Below, piece by piece: positions 12,661 to 22,800 of a stretch of 64,000 bases of DNA (position 1 is the first letter of the stretch; the number at the start of each line of letters is the position of its first letter). The notes under the pieces were generated by a model. The model was not told the DNA's origin, did no database searches, and saw only the letters and a program-made list of their open reading frames with translations. This DNA is from an uncultured Prevotellaceae bacterium (GTDB lineage: Bacteria > Bacteroidota > Bacteroidia > Bacteroidales > Muribaculaceae), in assembly GCA_900317325.1 (NCBI GenBank), contig ONGE01000017.1:1-64000 (forward strand). Reading direction: 5' to 3'. The translations under genes and the position numbers were made by a program.

Positions 12661-15627
12661 TTACTTCACGAACACTTTAGTGCATCTATTACCTACTTGA
12701 ACAATATAGAATCCGTGATCAACAGCAATCTTATGGTATGTTCCCGACAGGCTGTGATAGATGGTCACGCCATTGATGCCATAGATGGCCACAGGCTGGT
12801 TTTCAGCACCGCTGATAACGATGTTGCCGTCTACAGAACTGATTCTAACCTGTTGCATGCTCTTTTCCTCAATGCCAGCCGATTTAGTAGCCACTATCGG
12901 CAACGACTCACCCTCGGCATAGCAAGCGGTAATCTCATACTTGCAATCGGCGTTGGCGGTGTTGTCTTCAAACAGCAAGGTGGCGGCATCGGTCTGACCG
13001 ATCAGTTCTCCATCACGATAGATGTTATAGCCTAATATCTCAAGATGTTCGGGCTGATAAGTGATGTCATCAAGCATGAGCAGCATCTTGTCTTCGGACA
13101 CGCAGCGAACTGCAAAATGACGGCTTCCCTCGGGCAAGGTGTAGGTATATTCGGTCCACTGGTCCGGCACAGGGTTGACGGTCTCTAGCAGGTTGAAGTG
13201 GGTGACATCCTGGTCGCTGGTCGAATACAGGAATTCAAACTTCTCAGGCAGCTCGCCGAAGAGGCTCTTGGCCCACAAGGTGATGGTCTGTGACTCTCCC
13301 GTGAGACGGCGCGAGATGAGCCAATCGTCATTCGTCCTGCCGTCGGTCATTTCGATGTCGGTGGCATAGCAACCCAGGAATTGGCTGCCGCTGTGCGGGG
13401 CAATCATGTAGTTCTCGGTCAGGTCAAGACCCACGGCCTCAGGATTATAGACGATATAGGCCTGCGGCATGGACATGAGCGGATGGTCGACACCGTTGAT
13501 ATAGCAGGTATATCCCTGGTCCTGATCAACCAGATTCCACAATCCCACATAACTTGTAATCCAAGGCGAAACAATCTCAAAGTCCTCGGTTATGGTGTCA
13601 TTCTCGACAGGTTCGTTCCAAGTGATGGTATTCAGGGCGTTTTCGGCTTTGTATTCAGCATTCACGGGCACGGGAAGAGCCGTATTGGGCATGACAGCCA
13701 CCGTAACCGCGGCAGTCGTGTTGTTGTCCAAATCCTGGTCTCCGGCACAGACAACCACGGCCTGGAAAGCGAGTTCTCCTGCTTGAATGACGTTAGGCTG
13801 ATAGATGAAGGTGATTTCGGCACTTTCACCGCGAGCAATTGCAGTCCCGTTTTCGGTAGAGATCTTCTCGTCATTGCAATAGAGTTCCACAGCATATTCT
13901 TGGCAGGTCTCACCGCCCTCGTTGTTCACAGTCACAACGATAGGAGTCACCTCGTTGACGCCGGTCAGCGACGGTGCCTGAATGACTGCGGCCAGGTCTT
14001 GACCAAGCAGATTCTTGATTTCGACGTCATCCAGATAAGGCGAATGCTCTTCATCGCCACAGGTGCCCTTGAATCGGATTACCGTATAGTCGGCATCTTT
14101 CACCGCATTGAGGTCCACATAAGCCTTTATCCAGCCAGCCTCATCGGTAAGTGAGTTGTCATCTATGGTGTACAGCAGCACGTCATCACGCTGCATCATC
14201 GAGCCATAGACTTCAAGCCTGTTGCCGCTGCCCGGGTTGGCATAGTAGGCAAAGGTCAAGTATGGGTTATCCACGCTATTCAACACGAGTTTGCCAGTGT
14301 TGATGGTGCATTGCCCTACTCCACCCCACAGTTGCATGCATCCGTTGTCATTGTCATAACTCATGCTTGAAGTCCCCCACCATGATGGATAAACAAAGTA
14401 GGCACTAAGCCACCAACCCACGTCATTGCCCTGGTATCCACTGGCAAACGAGTCGCTTACCGGCAGATCGCGCTTAGCACCGACAGCAAAATAGGGAGAC
14501 TCGGCAAAATCACTCATTCCTGCCTCGTTCTGGGCGGTCACATAGTACTGTAGCGGGGAATAAGGATAGGTCTCCACGTCCATGTCATCGTCCAGGAGCG
14601 AGAACTCGTCAAGTTCGCCAGCTATCATTTCCTCATTGTAGTTATAGACATTATAGAGCAGAGCATCGACATCGACATATCCGCCGTGAGTACCCACTGC
14701 AGGACTTGCCTCCCACTCGACAGTGATTGTCCTGCCGTTGTCGATGAGACGTACCGATGCTGGTGGCAGCGGCGTATCGATGCCCACATAGGTTTGCACC
14801 TCGGCGGGTCGTCCTGCTGTAGTGCCCATATAAGCGACAGCTTTAATGGTCTTCAAACCCGATGTTGCCACGTTGATGTCACATTCCAGAGCTTCGCCAG
14901 AGGCAGGGTTTTCAAAGGTATAGACAACCTCATCGTCGCACAAGATGTCAATCTTGCTCAACGCGGTGAGTGCCTCGCCGTTGATGCAGACGGTCGGGGC
15001 ATTGAGTGCCACATGCACCGTGAGTGCTCCCAATTCACCCGGTGTACATGACAGCGCGCTGGGCGCATCAGGTGCCGACAAATCAGCTCCAGCGGTGACA
15101 CTGATGTCATCCACACAAATATAGAACAGGTCGGCAGGACTCAAGGCATGGATTCCTACCCGATAGTCACCGGTGGCGTCAACCACGAGTTCGGCGTTGA
15201 AATCCTCATAACTTGACGACATCACCTCGAACGGTTCGGCGATAGTGGCATATTCGGCGGGATTGTCACCCATACCAAAGGCCACTTCCATCATTTCGCC
15301 GGAGCTGTAGCCCCTTCTGTACTTGAATGACAGTTTGTAGGTCGAACCTGCCTCTAAACGGATGAGCGGTGTGAGCAACCAATCATCGGCAGCGTTAGTG
15401 CTGTTGTAGTAGTAGCGGGCGCATTCGTCATAGTTGTACCAGGACCAGGTGCTCCCGTCATGGTTGTTGTCAAGCACCATAAAGCTGCCAAAACTGCTCT
15501 CTAATTCAAAAGTCTCAAGATAGGGCACGGTTTTGACCACTGCCGCAGCACAGGGCTGCGACGTGGCAATCAACCACGCGGGCACTGCCAGTATGAGTGC
15601 CAAATTGAAAAGTACTTTTTTTGTCAT
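12661..15627 (-). CDS. Large secreted protein with choice-of-anchor/cleaved-adhesin domains and T9SS tail
   Basis: A 988-aa exported protein. A signal peptide covers about residues 1-29. The first domain (about 32-180) has the cleaved-adhesin / choice-of-anchor J pattern: YLETFE at the start, then DDWLLTPLIRLEAGSTYKL and a closing VDDISV. A similar jelly-roll recurs near 390-540 and 680-860, separated by fibronectin-like stretches. The C-terminal 70 residues (ending YIVQVGNRCTKVFVK) have the Por/T9SS sorting pattern of short beta strands with a final lysine-rich strand, so the protein is probably secreted and anchored by type IX secretion. Such proteins act as adhesins or host/substrate-binding proteins; no enzymatic motif is visible. 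It is transcribed divergently from the two-component system at 15780. Confidence 0.75.
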   Translation of the reverse strand: MTKKVLFNLALILAVPAWLIATSQPCAAAVVKTVPYLETFELESSFGSFMVLDNNHDGSTWSWYNYDECARYYYNSTNAADDWLLTPLIRLEAGSTYKLSFKYRRGYSSGEMMEVAFGMGDNPAEYATIAEPFEVMSSSYEDFNAELVVDATGDYRVGIHALSPADLFYICVDDISVTAGADLSAPDAPSALSCTPGELGALTVHVALNAPTVCINGEALTALSKIDILCDDEVVYTFENPASGEALECDINVATSGLKTIKAVAYMGTTAGRPAEVQTYVGIDTPLPPASVRLIDNGRTITVEWEASPAVGTHGGYVDVDALLYNVYNYNEEMIAGELDEFSLLDDDMDVETYPYSPLQYYVTAQNEAGMSDFAESPYFAVGAKRDLPVSDSFASGYQGNDVGWWLSAYFVYPSWWGTSSMSYDNDNGCMQLWGGVGQCTINTGKLVLNSVDNPYLTFAYYANPGSGNRLEVYGSMMQRDDVLLYTIDDNSLTDEAGWIKAYVDLNAVKDADYTVIRFKGTCGDEEHSPYLDDVEIKNLLGQDLAAVIQAPSLTGVNEVTPIVVTVNNEGGETCQEYAVELYCNDEKISTENGTAIARGESAEITFIYQPNVIQAGELAFQAVVVCAGDQDLDNNTTAAVTVAVMPNTALPVPVNAEYKAENALNTITWNEPVENDTITEDFEIVSPWITSYVGLWNLVDQDQGYTCYINGVDHPLMSMPQAYIVYNPEAVGLDLTENYMIAPHSGSQFLGCYATDIEMTDGRTNDDWLISRRLTGESQTITLWAKSLFGELPEKFEFLYSTSDQDVTHFNLLETVNPVPDQWTEYTYTLPEGSRHFAVRCVSEDKMLLMLDDITYQPEHLEILGYNIYRDGELIGQTDAATLLFEDNTANADCKYEITACYAEGESLPIVATKSAGIEEKSMQQVRISSVDGNIVISGAENQPVAIYGINGVTIYHSLSGTYHKIAVDHGFYIVQVGNRCTKVFVK

Positions 15628-15779
15628 AGTGGTTTAATTGATTAATATTGATGTTATTAATGGTTAATCGGTAAATGCTGATGCGAAAATAGACAGACAG
15701 GTCTTAACGCAAGGTTAGGCTATGTTATTTTTAGGTTAACGGCCGTTTTATTAGATAAAAAAGATTATCTTTGCCTCCT
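15628..15779. promoter_or_regulatory. Divergent promoter region of adhesin gene and two-component system
   Basis: The rightward -7 box TATCTTTG (15766-15773) sits seven bases before the kinase ATG, so the kinase message is close to leaderless. An inverted repeat AGATAA/TTATCT (15753-15758, 15765-15770) overlaps this box. A related palindrome is found upstream of the giant gene (29678-29697). Two direct AGGTTA repeats start at 15712 and 15733, 21 bases or two helical turns apart, a spacing used by OmpR-type regulators. The leftward promoter is not obvious. Confidence 0.5.
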
Positions 15780-16706
15780 ATGAAAAGCAAAATCTACCGT
15801 ATCATTGCTTTCCTCGCGGTGGCTTCCGTCCTAATCCTTCAAGCATTGTGGATGGTGTACACTTTTGTGCTGTTTGTGCAACGTGGGTCAGGCCAGATAG
15901 CGGATAGCCTTTTTGCGTTTTTTTCCGACAACTGGCTTCTCATCCTTGCCTCGGTACTTATCGACGTGGCCATTATCGTGGGCATTGTTGAGCACATCCG
16001 CTTTGCCGAAAGGCAGAAGCGGCTCGATGACATACGCAAAGACTTTTCATCGGCGATGATTCACGACATGAAATCGCCGTTATCATCCATCGTCATGGGC
16101 ATCAGGGCTTTGCAAAGTGGCAAACTCGATGGCAAGCCCGACATCAAGCGGCAATACTACCGCATAGTCGAGGAAGAGGCTGAACATTTGTTGGGGCTCA
16201 CCAACCGTCTTCTCGCCATCTCCAAACTCGAGAGCCACAATCTCGTCTTGTCGAAGGTGGAGGTCGAGTTGCGCCCCATGGTCGAGGACGTCATTGACAA
16301 GTTCCGTGCTAAGACAAAGAAGAAGCTGACGGTCAAAATGAGTCTGAACGCCGACAGCGTTTGGGGTGATGCCGAGTTAATCAAGGAAATCTTTGTCAAT
16401 CTTATCGACAATGCGGTAAAGTATAGCAAGGACGAGATTGCCATCCACATCGAGTCCTATCACAACAATGGTACCACTCTGGTCTCGGTGAGGGACAACG
16501 GCCAGGGCATTGCTCACGATGAATTGCCATTTGTCTTTGACAAGTTCGCACGTGCCACTTCTCAAGGCAATCCGTCTGGATTTGGTTTGGGTCTCAATTA
16601 TGTATATCAAGTGATGCAGGCCCATGAGGGGCGTGTCACGGTTGAGAGCAGTAAGGGTGAATACACTCAGTTTGTTTTGATGTTTCCCAACAAGGTAGCG
16701 CTATGA
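15780..16706 (+). CDS. Sensor histidine kinase (short, two membrane helices)
   Basis: A 308-aa membrane kinase. Two membrane helices (about residues 7-29 and 44-66) enclose only a short extracytoplasmic loop, so it lacks a large sensor domain and may sense membrane state or a partner. The phosphoacceptor His is residue 95 in MIHDMKSPLSS; the N box is NLIDNAVKYS, G1 is VRDNGQGI and G2 is GFGLGLNYV, all intact. The start is the ATG at 15780; an upstream TTG would overlap the promoter. It overlaps the response regulator gene by the four bases ATGA, so the pair is translationally coupled. It phosphorylates the regulator encoded next. It is shorter than RprX-type kinases, so I do not name it. Confidence 0.85.
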   Translation: MKSKIYRIIAFLAVASVLILQALWMVYTFVLFVQRGSGQIADSLFAFFSDNWLLILASVLIDVAIIVGIVEHIRFAERQKRLDDIRKDFSSAMIHDMKSPLSSIVMGIRALQSGKLDGKPDIKRQYYRIVEEEAEHLLGLTNRLLAISKLESHNLVLSKVEVELRPMVEDVIDKFRAKTKKKLTVKMSLNADSVWGDAELIKEIFVNLIDNAVKYSKDEIAIHIESYHNNGTTLVSVRDNGQGIAHDELPFVFDKFARATSQGNPSGFGLGLNYVYQVMQAHEGRVTVESSKGEYTQFVLMFPNKVAL

Positions 16707-17419
16707 TCAGATTGTTGATAGTGGAGGACGACCAGTCATTGTGTTACATCGAGAAGACAAGCCTGGAGGAAATCATCGGCGGTTATCAAGTGACCACCGC
16801 AGCCAATGGTGAAGAGGGACTCAGGGAGTGGAACACCCATGAATTTGATGTCATCGTTGCCGATATTGATATGCCCGTGATGGATGGGTTTGAAATGGTG
16901 GAGCGCATCCGAGAGACCGATAAGGACATCATCGTGGTTTTCACATCGGCTTTGACTTCTCCCAATGATGTGAAGGCAGGATTCAGGTTAGGGATCAACA
17001 ACTATATCAAGAAACCTTTCATGCCCGAGGAACTGGATGCGCACATCCAAGCATTGCTCAAACTAAAAAACGGGCAGCGGAATTACGTCGAAAAGAACCA
17101 GTACCACATCGGCAAGTTTGTCCTTGATGTGAGCCATGCCACCCTGCGAGACATCCAGACCGATGAAGTGAAGATCATCACACTCAGGGAGGTGCAGATC
17201 CTGCAGATACTTGCCGAGAACATGAACGATGTGGTGCGTCGTGAAGCCATTGTCAACCGGTGCTGGAACCAGCGATATGACTATTTTGTTTCACGGTCGC
17301 TGGATGTGTTTGTGAACAAGTTGCGCAAATTGCTGGCCGATGACCCGACGGTGAGCATAGTCACCGTGCGCGGTGTGGGGCTGCAACTGTCAGTCACTGA
17401 CCAATTGCCGATGCAATAG
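16703..17419 (+). CDS. OmpR/PhoB-family response regulator
   Basis: A 238-aa regulator. The receiver domain (about residues 1-120) has the acidic pocket in VEDDQS, the phosphoacceptor Asp54 in VADIDMPVMDG, and the conserved Thr/Ser-Ala (TSAL) and Lys (KKPF). The C-terminal winged helix (about 135-232) shows the trans_reg_C pattern TLREVQILQILAENMNDVVR and VFVNKLRKLLADD, ending VRGVGLQL. It works with the kinase encoded upstream. Candidate sites are the AGGTTA repeats and the AGATAA/TTATCT palindrome in its own promoter. The 3' end overlaps the convergent CPBP-like gene by 30 bases. Confidence 0.88.
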   Translation: MIRLLIVEDDQSLCYIEKTSLEEIIGGYQVTTAANGEEGLREWNTHEFDVIVADIDMPVMDGFEMVERIRETDKDIIVVFTSALTSPNDVKAGFRLGINNYIKKPFMPEELDAHIQALLKLKNGQRNYVEKNQYHIGKFVLDVSHATLRDIQTDEVKIITLREVQILQILAENMNDVVRREAIVNRCWNQRYDYFVSRSLDVFVNKLRKLLADDPTVSIVTVRGVGLQLSVTDQLPMQ

Positions 17420-18151
17420 CCATAGCACGGGCGGAATCATAACCACACTTGCTATACCCATCCACCACGACGGCGTGTTACCCAGCACCATCCACAACAC
17501 ATAGTCGCCGACGACCGGACCGACCACTGCCGGCCAGATGCTTCGCATGTGCAGGTACAACCACCCTTCGATCAGCCCCGAAGCAACAGCGAACAAAAAC
17601 ATGACCACGCCCACGGTCCCTTCTTGAAGGTTGGGCAAAGCCACTGTCACAGCAACAATGATCAGGGCTAACCAGTGACGGCGCAGCGAGGAAACCAATT
17701 GACGCAAAATGCTGCTCAAGAATACGGTTTGAACAGTCACATACATCATGACCAGAGTCACCAGTGTGATTAACGGATGTGAACGATAGAGCGACATCAA
17801 CTGTGTGTATTCGTCGCTGAAGGGCTCTAAAAGATGATGGCAGCAGAAAGCCAATACGTCAACGGCTATAAACAGCACCGCACTCAGGGCAACGACCGAA
17901 ATACGGCGAGAGGCACCAAGATTTCCCCAAGAAAAAGATCCGTAACCATTGTGCACAAACAGCCAGCAAGTGCCCAATGACCACAAAACGCCCATCAACA
18001 TGATGACAAAAATCACCACCTCGTCCTTGGCTATCCCAACATGGTCATAGAGGCCTTGGCTCACTATAAAGCCAGCCAAGAGCATGCCACAGCCTATCAT
18101 CAGCAAAGTAATGCAGACGAACAGCATGAAGTATAGGATCGCTTTGCCCAT
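17390..18151 (-). CDS. CPBP/Abi-fold membrane protein lacking the catalytic residues
   Basis: A 253-aa protein with about eight hydrophobic helices. The C-terminal half follows the CPBP (CAAX protease and bacteriocin-processing) layout: a helix in the motif-1 position (TVFLSSILRQLVSSLRRHW), then ALPNLQEGTVGVVMFLFAVA, then SGLIEGWLYLHMRSIWPAVV, the usual segment before motif 3. The paired glutamates expected in motif 1 (EExxxR) are replaced (FLSSILR keeps only the Arg), and the histidines of motifs 2 and 3 are missing (VVGDYV in place of HxxxN). It therefore looks like a pseudoenzyme of the family. The promoter is at 18178-18185. It overlaps the 3' end of the response regulator gene on the other strand. 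Family assignment is moderate. Confidence 0.6.
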   Translation of the reverse strand: MGKAILYFMLFVCITLLMIGCGMLLAGFIVSQGLYDHVGIAKDEVVIFVIMLMGVLWSLGTCWLFVHNGYGSFSWGNLGASRRISVVALSAVLFIAVDVLAFCCHHLLEPFSDEYTQLMSLYRSHPLITLVTLVMMYVTVQTVFLSSILRQLVSSLRRHWLALIIVAVTVALPNLQEGTVGVVMFLFAVASGLIEGWLYLHMRSIWPAVVGPVVGDYVLWMVLGNTPSWWMGIASVVMIPPVLWLLHRQLVSD

Positions 18152-18177
18152 TACTCACAAAACTGATTTGATAGCGC

Positions 18178-18185
18178 AAAGGTAC
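18178..18185 (-). promoter_or_regulatory. -7 box of the CPBP-like gene
   Basis: TACCTTTG on the minus strand, 26 bases before the ATG at 18151. Confidence 0.65.
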
Positions 18186-18560
18186 ACAAATAAATCTGTT
18201 TAAGCATTTAGTATAACGTTACTATTAAGTTAATTCATCAATCCTGCCGAGAGAACAGCACACTCTGTTTCCCGTATTCCATTTTAATGAATTTCCCGCA
18301 GTTAAAGTCGGCTCACCCTCGACTTTACTTATCCGCAACAGATATTATGGCTACAGAAAGCCGTGAAAAAGGGCTGTCAAGCATTGTGGGGATAAAACTA
18401 TAGCACAAAAATAATTATATTTGCAAACTAAATCTGCTGCGAAAAAGCGGGCTTTATCACGGGGGAGAACATCTGCATCAACGGCGGCATAACCCACCTG
18501 ATGATTTACCATGGCGATCATGGTTGAAAGTTAGAGCAATAAGATAAAACGAATAATAAT
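18186..18560 (+). promoter_or_regulatory. Intergenic region with lactonase promoter and leader
   Basis: A -7 box TATATTTG lies at 18416-18423, giving an untranslated leader of about 130 bases before the ATG at 18561. Upstream, a hairpin with perfect 8-base arms TAAAGTCG/CGACTTTA lies at 18303-18327. I see no small gene here, and the leader does not match a riboswitch I know. Confidence 0.5.
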
Positions 18561-19640
18561 ATGAAACTAAAGGGTGCATTAATCATGCTGTTGTCCTGCA
18601 TCGGTATAGTGCAGGCCCAAGAGATGGAAATGATGTTTGTCGGGACGTACACCGACGGCGGCAGCAAGGGCATCTATTCCTATCGGTTCAATCAACAGAC
18701 CGGCAAAGCCGAGGTGCTGGATTCTCTTGAAATGAGGAATCCTTCCTATTTGACCCTGTCTCGTGATGACCGGCTTATATATGTCGTCAGCGAGACCCAT
18801 GACGAGAAAGCGTCGCTCAACATCGTCAGAATCACCAAGAACGGCGGCATGCGCCTCATCGATACGACACCTACCGAGGGCGAAGACCCCTGCTATGTGG
18901 CCACCAACGGCGACATAGCCCTCACCGCCAATTATTCAGGGGGGACGATGAGCGTATTCCAACTGACACAATGCCGAACGCTTGCCAAACTTGCCAAGAA
19001 ATTCCCCGGAGCAACAGCAGGTCCCGACCCTGCACGGCAACAAGCCCCCCACGTTCACTGTGCCTGTTTCACGCCCGACGGGAAATATGTGCTGGCCACT
19101 GACTTCAGCGCTGACCGCATCCTGTCGTTCTGCGTCAAGGGAAAAAATATAATCGACAACGGCATAGCCGCTTATGTCAGCGCCGATTCCGGACCTCGTC
19201 ACCTGACGTTCAGCAACGATGGCCGATTTGCCTATCTGATGAGTGAACTATCAGGCAAGGTGACGGTATTCGCCTATCACGAAGGACGGTTAGAAACGCT
19301 CCAGGAAATCGTCTCGGATAGCGTGGGGGCGCGAGGCGGAGCAGATATACATCTCAGTCCCGACGGCCGATTTCTGTATTCCAGCAATCGTCTGAAAGCC
19401 GAGGGCATCGCCATCTTTGCCGTCGACAGCCAGACTGGACTGCTCACGCGCATCGGCTACCAGCCCACAGCAGCCCACCCCCGCATGTTCAATATCACGC
19501 CCAACGGCCGTTTCCTGCTATGCTGCTGCCGCGACAGCAACAAGATCCAAGTCTTCATGCGTGACAGCAACACAGGCCTCCTCACCGACACCCATCAAGA
19601 CATCCCCCTCAGCAAACCCGTCTGCGTCCAATTCTTCTAA
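18561..19640 (+). CDS. Secreted lactonase-family (YbhE/Pgl-like) beta-propeller
   Basis: A 359-aa protein of the lactonase family, the seven-bladed propellers related to E. coli 6-phosphogluconolactonase YbhE. Family motifs are visible: FVGTYTDGGSKGIYSYRF at the start, NPSYLTLSRDDRLIYVVSE, GEDPCYVATNGDIALTANYS, APHVHCACFTPDGKYVLATD, GPRHLTFSNDGRFAYLMSE, and HPRMFNITPNGRFLLCCC near the end. A signal peptide (about residues 1-19, ending VQA) makes it periplasmic or exported, which fits the Bacteroidetes members and argues against a role in the cytoplasmic pentose phosphate pathway. The substrate is unknown; sugar lactones are the family expectation. It is probably a single-gene transcript. Confidence 0.8.
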   Translation: MKLKGALIMLLSCIGIVQAQEMEMMFVGTYTDGGSKGIYSYRFNQQTGKAEVLDSLEMRNPSYLTLSRDDRLIYVVSETHDEKASLNIVRITKNGGMRLIDTTPTEGEDPCYVATNGDIALTANYSGGTMSVFQLTQCRTLAKLAKKFPGATAGPDPARQQAPHVHCACFTPDGKYVLATDFSADRILSFCVKGKNIIDNGIAAYVSADSGPRHLTFSNDGRFAYLMSELSGKVTVFAYHEGRLETLQEIVSDSVGARGGADIHLSPDGRFLYSSNRLKAEGIAIFAVDSQTGLLTRIGYQPTAAHPRMFNITPNGRFLLCCCRDSNKIQVFMRDSNTGLLTDTHQDIPLSKPVCVQFF

Positions 19641-19683
19641 GCATATAACACTCTACATAATAGTGCTACAGCAGTAAAATCCA

Positions 19684-19759
19684 CTTGATAGACTCCGGAT
19701 TTTTGGGGGATACAATGTACCCCCTTTTGTGGTATAACAGGGGTTTTTCAACGATTATT
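19684..19759. repeat. 76-bp dispersed repeat, copy 2
   Basis: Matches 10051-10126 with few substitutions and one base fewer in a G/C run. It lies between the convergent lactonase and giant-protein genes. Confidence 0.7.
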
Positions 19760-19771
19760 GGACCCAATAGG

Positions 19772-19807
19772 TCAAAAAATATCCCCCATGGTGTGAACAT
19801 AGGGGAT
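19772..19807 (-). terminator. Terminator of the giant LamG protein gene
   Basis: Arms ATCCCC (19781-19786) and GGGGAT (19802-19807), extended by CAT/AT pairs, with a T-run on the minus strand at 19772-19780. It lies 28 bases past the stop. Confidence 0.65.
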
Positions 19808-19834
19808 AAAACGATGGGTTATAAGGTCTAGGCT

Positions 19835-22800
19835 TTACAGACCAGGCGTCAGAATGATGCGTTCAACACGACGTTGTCCGCTACTGGTCACCGCTTCAAT
19901 GAAGTACACGCCGGGAGCGTTGCCGCTCAAGTCAATAGATGACTTGTAAAGCTCGTTGCTGGTTGCGTAACTCGAGTGGTGTATCAGAGCACCTCCAGCC
20001 GAGTAAACGGCAACATGCGTCAATTGTTCGGTTGACAGGATGTTCACGATGCCGCTTGTCAATGTCGGCGTAATCTTGATAATCGCTTCATTCATTGATA
20101 TCTCATTAACGCCACTGGTGTTGACTCTAATGGGATACAGGTCGTCCAGATCTCCAACCAAAGCATCGCTGACGAATGTGACATAACTGTCGGCTGCATA
20201 AACCTCGCCGTCGATAAATGTGCGGAACTGAACTTTCTTTCCTGACTCATCGGCATTGCCTGCAATGGTGAGGAAATAGATGCCATCCTTGGCCCGCACG
20301 ATGCCGCGGCATTGGCCATCAATGAATGCGGCAACAACAGCTGTGTCAACGCGTTCATCTTGTACCCAGAGGTTGGCAATGACATTCATGTTGTCGCTGA
20401 AGTTCTGGTGAGGTACAGGGGTGAAGGGAGACCAGGTGTCCTCAGGCATCTCACGCAACGGGGCATTTTTCTTGGCCCTGCCGCTGGGATAGAAGAATGA
20501 CTTGTCATCATCGTTGCTGTAGTAGTAATAACCCTCGCCGGGGATGATGGCATTGAGCAAACCTTCCCATTTGTAACCATTGTAGATAGAGATGCGCTCC
20601 TTGCTCTTGACCACATCGCCCTTTTGGGGGCCGAGGTCGGCAAATGCCTCATCGATTGTCAGATTATAGATTGACAGCGGACCAATCCAGTTCCAGCCAT
20701 TGTGGATCTCTTGTGGTGTCTCCCTGGGGTCAATATATGTACCATTGACGTGAGTTGTCACATTATCGGTCAATCTCACCTTATACATCTTACCAGCGTC
20801 CAGGTGATCAAGGGATCCAAGCCAACCATTACCGTCACACAGGCTAAAGCCATCATTCTTGCTGTTGATTCGCTTGAAGGCGATGTCGTGACCGAAGGCT
20901 TCCTCAGGTCCCATTGGCTTTTCATAGGGATCAACATAGAAGGAGATCCAGTTCCATCCTGCCCTGAAGTTAATCGTTTGCTCAATCTTGTCACCAACGA
21001 CCCAAATCAACGGTGTGTCATAAGTGCCAATCAGGGCATTGGGCTGGAAATTGACAGGAGTTTCTACATTGTTCAAGAGCGTTATCACCTCGTCATAAAC
21101 GACGCCCTCGTTACCACTGTAGATCTTGAAGACGACAGGCTCGGTCAGCGACATGTCATCATCGCCATATACAGTCAAGTTGACGAAGTAGGCATCACGC
21201 GATACCATGAGTTGAGGAGATGCCACTCCACGACACTGACCATTAACAAAGGCAGCAACCTTAGTATTGGGGTTCTGGTCAATCTTATCGTCGAGATAGA
21301 ACTGCCCAATAATGTTCATACTGCTCTCGTACTGACTAACATCCACGTCCCATGACGGCTCGTTGCCCTTGACGTCAATCACCAGGAGCATGGGAGTATA
21401 GACTTCCTCGCTGTTACGAGCATAGATTACCACATCATGCCTGCCGACGGGTGCACCGGCTTGGAGTGTGAACCTGATGTTGGCGTTGCTGCCCAGATCG
21501 ATGTTGCCCTCGGTGGGAGACATGAGTAGCCATGATGGGTTACCGCTGAGGCTGTAGGTTTCATCTCTGCTACCGGTATTGCACAGCGTAGCATTTAACG
21601 TGTAAGTATCGAGACGATCTACCGAGATTTCCACCTTAGGAACTAGCCACTCGAGCGTATTATAATCGGCAACAGCGCTCCAGGTGATGTTCTCGCTCAA
21701 GTTGTCACAGTCATCACGCACGTTCTTCAGACGGAAGTTGATGACATTGCCGTGCAGGCGTGACGGCCGTTCACGCAAGGTGATATAGATTTCACGGTCG
21801 CTGGCCGAAAAGTCAAAGTCGATATTCTGTTCATCGGGTGCACTCTTCAATGCCGGTGCGGTCATCGCTTGTGTAGGCATTGCATGAGTGGGTATCAGAG
21901 TGAACATCGGCAGAACCTTATTCTCCAAACTGAATTCGGTCACGATATTTCCGTTGTTGTCCAATCGGGTTCGTTGCATCGGGAAGTAACCCACAAGGCC
22001 CACCGCACTAGCAGTGTCCACCATTGAGTAGCACTGACTGGTGACTGTGGTAGCATCGGTAGCAACACTCCAAATTCGCACCTCGTCGATGTCACCCTTG
22101 AAGAAGAACTGGTCCTGAATCTCGGAACCGACCTGTCGCTGCATGGATCCAATATAGAGATAGTCGCCACGAGGAGCGGGAATCACCTGCTCGGACAGCG
22201 TGCGGACGGCTTGTCCATCAATGTAAACGACTGCACTCACACCACGGTGCACATTGAGGGCGAAGTGGTGCCAGTTGCCGTCACAGTAGTCGTTCTCTGT
22301 AATCAGGAAGTGATTGCCCCACGTTGACATTGATGACAGGTCACCGTTATCGTAGGTGCGCAGTAACATTTCACCATTCTCACCAAATCCAATAGACATA
22401 TTGTCGGTGATCGAGAATAGCGTGGCGTTGACATTGCTGTCAGGCACTCCACGGAACCACGTTTCTATCAGGTAACTGTCGGTAGAGCGAGAGTTCATCC
22501 TTGAGATGTCGGCCTTCAACGAGGTGGTGCCATCGAGATGTGCAGCCAGGTTCACATTATCGATGTTCCACTGCTCGCTAGTCAATTTCATATTGCGCTG
22601 CCGTGCATAATCGTGTACTGTCAAACCATGTCCCTCATCCATCTTCCAGTAGGCGACGATGCCAGGCGTGTAAGGCGGGAAATTCTTCAGCTTGTTCTCA
22701 AGAATCTCGGCCTTGGTTGCTGTCTTATTCCATAACGACAATTGATGCATGGCGCCATGGACTTCATTACCCACACTGAAGCGTCCCACACTCGTGTATG

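Noticed and set aside
20702-21355. Rightward frames inside the giant gene (also 23462-24433 and 28352-29161)
   Set aside because: All are antisense to an intact signal-peptide to T9SS-tail reading frame and lack domains.
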